Shown here one piece after another: positions 7,901 to 8,687 of a stretch of DNA of 8,687 nucleotides (positions are counted from its first letter, which is position 1; every line of letters starts with the position of its first letter). Made by a program: the position numbers and the translations under genes. The notes below the pieces were generated by a model. It was not told the DNA's origin. It made no database searches and saw only the letters and a list, made by a program, of their open reading frames with translations. This stretch comes from Elusimicrobiota bacterium (GTDB lineage: Bacteria > Elusimicrobiota > Elusimicrobia > FEN-1173), in contig PMLF01000182.1 in NCBI GenBank assembly GCA_003158755.1, positions 1 through 8,687 of the forward strand. The letters are read 5' to 3'.

Positions 7901-8687
7901 TCCGTGCTGACCGCTTCGAGGTATGAGGGAAAAGCTTAAGTTCGGGTTCTCTTGGATCTGGCGTTGGATCAGGAGAAGATGGTCGATGATTTCGCCGTTG
8001 TCATCGGTAAAATAGACCACGTTCTTCGGCTGATGCGATTCGATCACCTCCCGGCGATAGGTGTCGAAATCATTGATTGTAAAGGGGGTGTTGACGACTT
8101 CGTCGATCCGTGCCTCCGCTTTCGGAAAGGAGCTTTCCGTCAACTCCCCGTCTTCGACCATTATTTTCATTTGAACGGCGGAGACGGCCTCCGCGAAGAG
8201 GTCTTGGTAAGACGGATTTTTCTTTACCAAACCCCTCCGCAGGGCGAAGCGGTTCATGAGGTCGTTTTCCCGTTGATAAGGGTTGAAATGGGAGGTGTTC
8301 GGGTTTCTGGTGGCGGCGATTTTGATGCACTGCCTCACCAGCATGTTCGACTGTGCGTTGGTCAGCCGGTCCCTTAAAGGTCCTTTCCCCAAGTCGAAAG
8401 CGAGCGCTTCGGAAAGAAGCCGCCGCGCATCTTCTTTGATACGGGCCAAATCTCCTTTAATGGCGGGGTCGCTCGCCGCCCAGAGTTCCGATTCCTTAAC
8501 AATGAGACGATCGCGATAGCGGTTATTGAGTCCTTCTTCTTCCTCTCCCGCCTCAGCCTGTCGATAGGCGCCGGGGATATAATCATCCAACACCAAGGTC
8601 TTTTCGGGGTCCGCGCTTTTTTGGATCGTTTCCGACGGGAGCATCATCCACAATACCTTACGCTGTATAACCTCGACGGTTTCTCCT
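1931..8687 (-). CDS. Giant multidomain membrane protein: DUF89, HEAT, kinase-like and three nucleotidylyltransferase domains
   Basis: A single frame without stops runs from base 8687 to a TGA at 1933-1931. From a TTG at 8653 it has 2240 codons; ATG codons follow at 8647 and 8644. An AAGG lies eight bases before ATG 8647, so a start there is possible. However, the twelve codons upstream of the TTG are also open and contain no stop, so the true start is probably outside the window. Domain order is DUF89 phosphatase-like, membrane module, second hydrophobic segment, HEAT repeats, decayed kinase-like domain, decayed CoaD-like, intact CoaD-like, NadD-like, second copy of the membrane module, unknown C-terminal region. 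Each is described separately with residue numbers counted from the TTG. The protein is likely anchored in the inner membrane with its enzyme domains on the cytoplasmic side, because their substrates are cytoplasmic. No known single protein with this architecture comes to mind and no gene symbol is justified. That it is one real gene is clear from frame continuity and from domain matches along nearly its whole length. Confidence 0.92.
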   Translation of the reverse strand, partial: GETVEVIQRKVLWMMLPSETIQKSADPEKTLVLDDYIPGAYRQAEAGEEEEGLNNRYRDRLIVKESELWAASDPAIKGDLARIKEDARRLLSEALAFDLGKGPLRDRLTNAQSNMLVRQCIKIAATRNPNTSHFNPYQRENDLMNRFALRRGLVKKNPSYQDLFAEAVSAVQMKIMVEDGELTESSFPKAEARIDEVVNTPFTINDFDTYRREVIESHQPKNVVYFTDDNGEIIDHLLLIQRQIQENPNLSFSLIPRSGQHGTDASGEDVRRCLSFPMFSALREAEKNGRLRVIQDNPRLGGVDLSRASDEVREAVRKADVVVSVGEMNLEMLNGVVKPVYHLFMVHSSVCRKITGLEKGSYVFVRIPERTHFYRYSKEPNNRQTLVDFLNEEKAASAEHLNTPAVSPTSDEPPSGGSRVFSIFDPPLRALVRLLDWSGTKLDGKGWNRLSRTVRFTARKTDGLRRIWNGSVGPLLENLTGFAAATSFGPTGLAAWVTAFTAAHVLMSFLFDVLPDLIRGRKPSWRALGREALVWSAGGIILALMFLPAALGSHGTLAGLSHWSFAGLKAILPAAFHSGWFFTAGFLHMGANVRRDSLSGKRPSAKGNAGGVPVSRLTSKKYTFAAVDAVRRDAILQKERITLVGVVRIVLGFFRHGLGEKLEIVRRFPQLARDTWKYARREGRGFGIFAFTWWISEDILAPAVALLLGFPGLAAFLFFAHFEWIAYPSYFMVRMAYRKLYRKKLSFTEYNSMLSRWMEDVSGAETLRGQLKVAGTYFRRNGAPFLRTLIEQLKNAPPDDASRWDRIGRREAAVKSLGRLLKEASLKPEETKSAVAQLWNLIYDSSLDKDPWVRANSLEAFVRLGQRLAPDQQQDIPDAIKARLKDVDEQVRGAAARALASFPSRDAVNRLGAVVDDPAESPRVKFYAAQSIGTIFGELTVFRQETPHENTIRLLEILRKNADSANQPDVEVRSACLAALANYDFEKDSDVEEARRASQTIAGEITACFKKALGDRDPSVRETALWALARRYLCREQGGKALEFADFLKNLLGSPDPNLASLSAQYLKYINGVEVRSVPPTVKEAIRRLEHPEIRLNPILFVDVDSLIDPSLDRARQMEGSALRDYVSQMEGKGHTVVPARNFLANRSDSPMRADGTIDLMGGFNTAQFANVLSRLRNGQPARVPQFDPSRWKAAAERTVLPNPDGGVLFVGTREELKILTEAVGLRELDISTPALERRRAVYPGHFEDFGDAEMDILENSATMFDELRVVVLPENESDGGAAARADRIKNDCVRRGLRNVSVEALDHGEQAVTEFMRTTGSSILIRKMSDITPSEEKMAAEAAIAESNHRKYGIETVFVVPSAGHLKIDPTFLQPYKSQLASMVRRTFPGESVTENNVIDWMEKYNTIRETMSATRTLDSRVAFYAGSFDPVTNGHLEVIRRASETYKKVFIGVGVNPEKEGKYVFSAEQRADMVREAVQAAGLTNVEVVVYNGLTTDMAKSLGAGTLLRGARGIKDLKDELPLAWANRLLYPRMATVLFVPYRYPDISSSRVKELLSTGESVEGLVPDSVLSEAGFIRDRLAGRAPSPVSVEEQSTQTALADYKAKIATVVPNDVAGFQFLKRSVQLVPGRVWKVGVFGSSANPFQSGHAELVKQIKQEMGLDEVVIMLAQGNADPSKPVVSPDELARRALMVERSFEDDPSVSIGVCGGCMFVDFADVLHRAVPNAEVSLMMGMDNLHGFFKDGRDAGHYERILADNTRFLVVPREGLTQGSVNELIREYSAEGLKDRVGLVSVQLPQISSSLVRLLVADGEDRIWRQIVSPGTADLIDEQGLYKEPVSPEYRKKVYKQSKKFIDPLLRYGLLSHVKEWNRARRGALATAALTFTGAFLQTSFLLVAKAAWRYGGNHHLLVLSGVNLFHPVVFFLLIGLVFALAHPDVWRRLKAREWDKLGRAILQRFLGGMAWTALLSLPHGYFLTGGLHGLFNFVLDWAHANKKLVRLLRQGREGETEAPSPAVRAAVIMDGLSDGHDMAAEINRYFPETGPLDLKHMNNRGVILARFAGRVSSGLAVPAFRRDFFGVRKTAPTVAGTFAAFMGTDAKKKQVLIHVVGEGGEARERALALARQVEDLGDAGLTLVLAARDPSLLPPPGNHVLVLPGPSVREDGTLDLNALENQFSALAGKKGWTAETAAVRVTASGNVRPGFIEADVDRLSLPLLREALKAFLLTPVEPIDMERLLHAVAAIARYA
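1934..2641 (-). other. Region: unrecognised C-terminal alpha/beta domain (residues about 2005-2240)
   Basis: I do not recognise this region. It alternates hydrophobic strands (AAVIMDG 2010-2016, QVLIHVVGEG 2095-2104, LTLVLAARD 2126-2134, NHVLVLPGP 2143-2151) with helices, suggesting a cytoplasmic alpha/beta fold. It contains FAAFMGTD (2083-2090), a Pro-rich turn LLPPPGN (2137-2143) and a terminal helical stretch (2204-2240). No catalytic motif stands out. Confidence 0.5.
2699..3061 (-). other. Domain: membrane module, second copy (residues about 1865-1985)
   Basis: About four hydrophobic segments lie between 1866 and 1984. The stretch PDVWRRLKAREWDKLGR (1928-1944) followed by GGM (1952-1954) and YFLTGGLHGLFN (1966-1977) aligns with the first membrane module (PDLIRGR then W514, G527-G528, H577-N581). 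A basic AHANKKLVRLLRQGR stretch follows (1983-1997). Topology is inferred from hydrophobicity alone. Confidence 0.65.
3176..3787 (-). other. Domain: NadD-like nucleotidylyltransferase (residues about 1623-1826)
   Basis: It resembles nicotinate-mononucleotide adenylyltransferase, which makes deamido-NAD. Matching parts are VGVFGSSANPFQSGH (1626-1640), DPSKP (1666-1670, in place of PPHK), a Met-rich RRALMVERSF helix (1679-1688), MMGMDNLHGFF (1723-1733, compare GxDxL), VVPREG (1754-1759), QISSSLVR (1790-1797) and a C-terminal IDEQGLY (1820-1826). The first His of the HxGH motif is Gln1637, and PPHK is altered. Binding of a nucleotide is plausible, but activity and substrate are uncertain. Confidence 0.7.
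3938..4426 (-). other. Domain: CoaD-like phosphopantetheine adenylyltransferase (residues about 1410-1572)
   Basis: About 160 residues, the normal length of CoaD, which joins ATP and 4'-phosphopantetheine to form dephospho-CoA and pyrophosphate. Motifs are complete: AGSFDPVTNGH (1416-1426, with the TxGH nucleotide-binding motif), LLRGARGIKD (1498-1507), the E-x-x-x-A-x-x-N helix (1511-1518), and DISSSRVKEL (1537-1546). It looks catalytically competent. In standard genomes CoaD is a free hexameric enzyme, so its place inside a long membrane protein is unusual. A bacterium could also hold a separate coaD elsewhere; this window cannot tell. Confidence 0.85.
4529..4969 (-). other. Domain: degenerate CoaD-like nucleotidylyltransferase (residues about 1229-1375)
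   Basis: It aligns without gaps to the start of phosphopantetheine adenylyltransferase: AVYPGHF (1230-1236) against AVYPGSF. The downstream matches also hold: ATMFDEL (1251-1257), GLRNVSVEAL (1286-1295), ILIRK (1313-1317, keeping the Arg of the family's IRG), and IETVFVVPS (1344-1352). The nucleotide-binding TNGH motif is replaced by GDAE (1240-1243), and the ISSS motif by KIDPT (1357-1361). All active-site signatures except one Arg are gone, so this reads as a structural or regulatory pseudo-enzyme copy of the domain that follows it. Confidence 0.7.
5045..5398 (-). other. Domain: degenerate uridine kinase/phosphoribulokinase-like (residues about 1086-1203)
   Basis: The order of features follows the uridine kinase/PRK family: a first strand (ILFVDVD, 1088-1094), a helix, a strand leading to ARNFLANR (1129-1136, in place of the family's D-D-F/Y), a DGTIDL segment (1144-1149), a helix ending LRNGQPARVPQFD (1165-1177, compare the family's L-x-x-G-x-x-V-x-x-P-x-Y-D), and a strand VLFVGT (1197-1202, compare VLIVEG). 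No GxxxxGK[ST] P-loop follows the first strand, and the Glu of the last motif is missing. Catalysis is therefore unlikely. The assignment rests on motif order and is moderate. Confidence 0.5.
5474..6271 (-). other. Domain: HEAT-repeat solenoid (residues about 795-1060)
   Basis: Paired helices with the HEAT/PBS-lyase repeat signature D-x-x-V-R followed by an Ala/Leu-rich helix. Examples are DPWVR (839-843), DEQVR (877-881), SPRVK (910-914), DVEVR (958-962) and DPSVR (1006-1010), with a final unit near DPNLASLSAQYL (1045-1056). Such solenoids usually hold protein partners or neighbouring domains together. Here it would form the cytoplasmic link between the membrane segments and the enzyme-like domains. 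Confidence 0.8.
6470..6640 (-). other. Domain: second hydrophobic segment (residues about 672-728)
   Basis: Probably two membrane helices (about 674-698 and 699-722), rich in Phe, Leu and Ala and ending in a basic stretch RKLYRKK (727-733) that would favour the cytoplasmic face. It lies between the first membrane module and the HEAT repeats. It does not show the W-LGR or HxxxN pattern of the other two modules, so it is not called a third copy. Confidence 0.55.
6899..7222 (-). other. Domain: membrane module, first copy (residues about 478-585)
   Basis: About three hydrophobic segments (481-503, 519-541, 556-582) are separated by a basic loop. The pattern W514-xx-LGR-xx-L, G527-G528 and H577-xxx-N581 recurs in the membrane module near the C-terminus (W1939, G1952-G1953, H1973-xxx-N1977). 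The HxxxN element recalls one of the three motifs of CPBP-type intramembrane proteases. The EExxxR motif of that family is absent, so no protease activity is claimed. Confidence 0.65.
7574..8521 (-). other. Domain: DUF89/ARMT1-like damage-control phosphatase (residues about 45-360)
   Basis: The core matches the DUF89 family of metal-dependent phosphatases, which remove phosphate from damaged or surplus phosphometabolites. The family motif DNAGE appears as DDNGE (217-221) after a hydrophobic strand. The following conserved Asp appears as D253 in GTDASGED. The KGQxNxE motif appears as VGEMNLE (314-320), and the last strands VYHLFMVHSSVCRKITGL (329-346) fit the family's LLKAKC segment. The helical N-terminal half (about 45-190) is also typical. 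The second metal ligand, normally Asn, is Asp218 here, and the Lys of KGQ is Val314. Metal binding is therefore plausible but activity is uncertain. Substrate cannot be told from the sequence. Confidence 0.75.

Noticed and set aside
1..8687. CRISPR arrays, tRNA or rRNA genes, insertion sequences, attachment sites
   Set aside because: No regularly spaced repeats, cloverleaf sequences, transposase frames or terminal inverted repeats were seen; nearly every base is accounted for by three genes.

Overview
The window is GC-rich bacterial DNA in which all real genes lie on the minus strand. In transcription order, right to left, they are: a very large multidomain gene (8687 to 1931, open at the window edge), rpsO for ribosomal protein S15 (1838 to 1572), and the first 469 codons of pnp for polynucleotide phosphorylase (1407 to 1, cut off by the window). 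Coding density is very high. The only non-coding stretches are 92 bases before rpsO and 164 bases between rpsO and pnp. The rpsO-pnp pair is a conserved bacterial arrangement. A giant, mosaic, membrane-associated protein beside it suggests a deep-branching bacterium of the Omnitrophota or Elusimicrobiota type. That placement is only an inference, because nothing in the window is diagnostic of a phylum.

The large gene is the interesting part. Its visible 2240 codons (numbered here from a TTG at 8653) read as a chain of modules: (1) a DUF89/ARMT1-like damage-control phosphatase-type domain, about residues 45-360; (2) a membrane module, about 478-585; (3) a second hydrophobic segment, about 672-728; (4) a HEAT-repeat solenoid, about 795-1060; (5) a degenerate uridine kinase/phosphoribulokinase-like domain without a P-loop, about 1086-1203; (6) a degenerate CoaD-like nucleotidylyltransferase, about 1229-1375; (7) an intact-looking CoaD-like phosphopantetheine adenylyltransferase, about 1410-1572; (8) a NadD-like nucleotidylyltransferase, about 1623-1826; (9) a membrane module homologous to module 2, about 1865-1985; (10) an unrecognised C-terminal alpha/beta region, about 2005-2240. 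The frame stays open to base 8687, so the protein probably starts outside the window.

Taken together, the modules suggest a membrane-anchored protein built around coenzyme A or nucleotide-cofactor chemistry. A family known for phosphometabolite and 4'-phosphopantetheine phosphatases shares one chain with a 4'-phosphopantetheine adenylyltransferase, a NadD-like domain and decayed paralogous domains. The function of the whole is unknown.

The control regions also carry signals. A good promoter candidate sits so close to rpsO that its transcript would start at or next to the ATG, in agreement with the lack of a Shine-Dalgarno sequence there. The rpsO-pnp spacer holds a possible weak terminator directly after rpsO and a 9-bp hairpin in the pnp leader.
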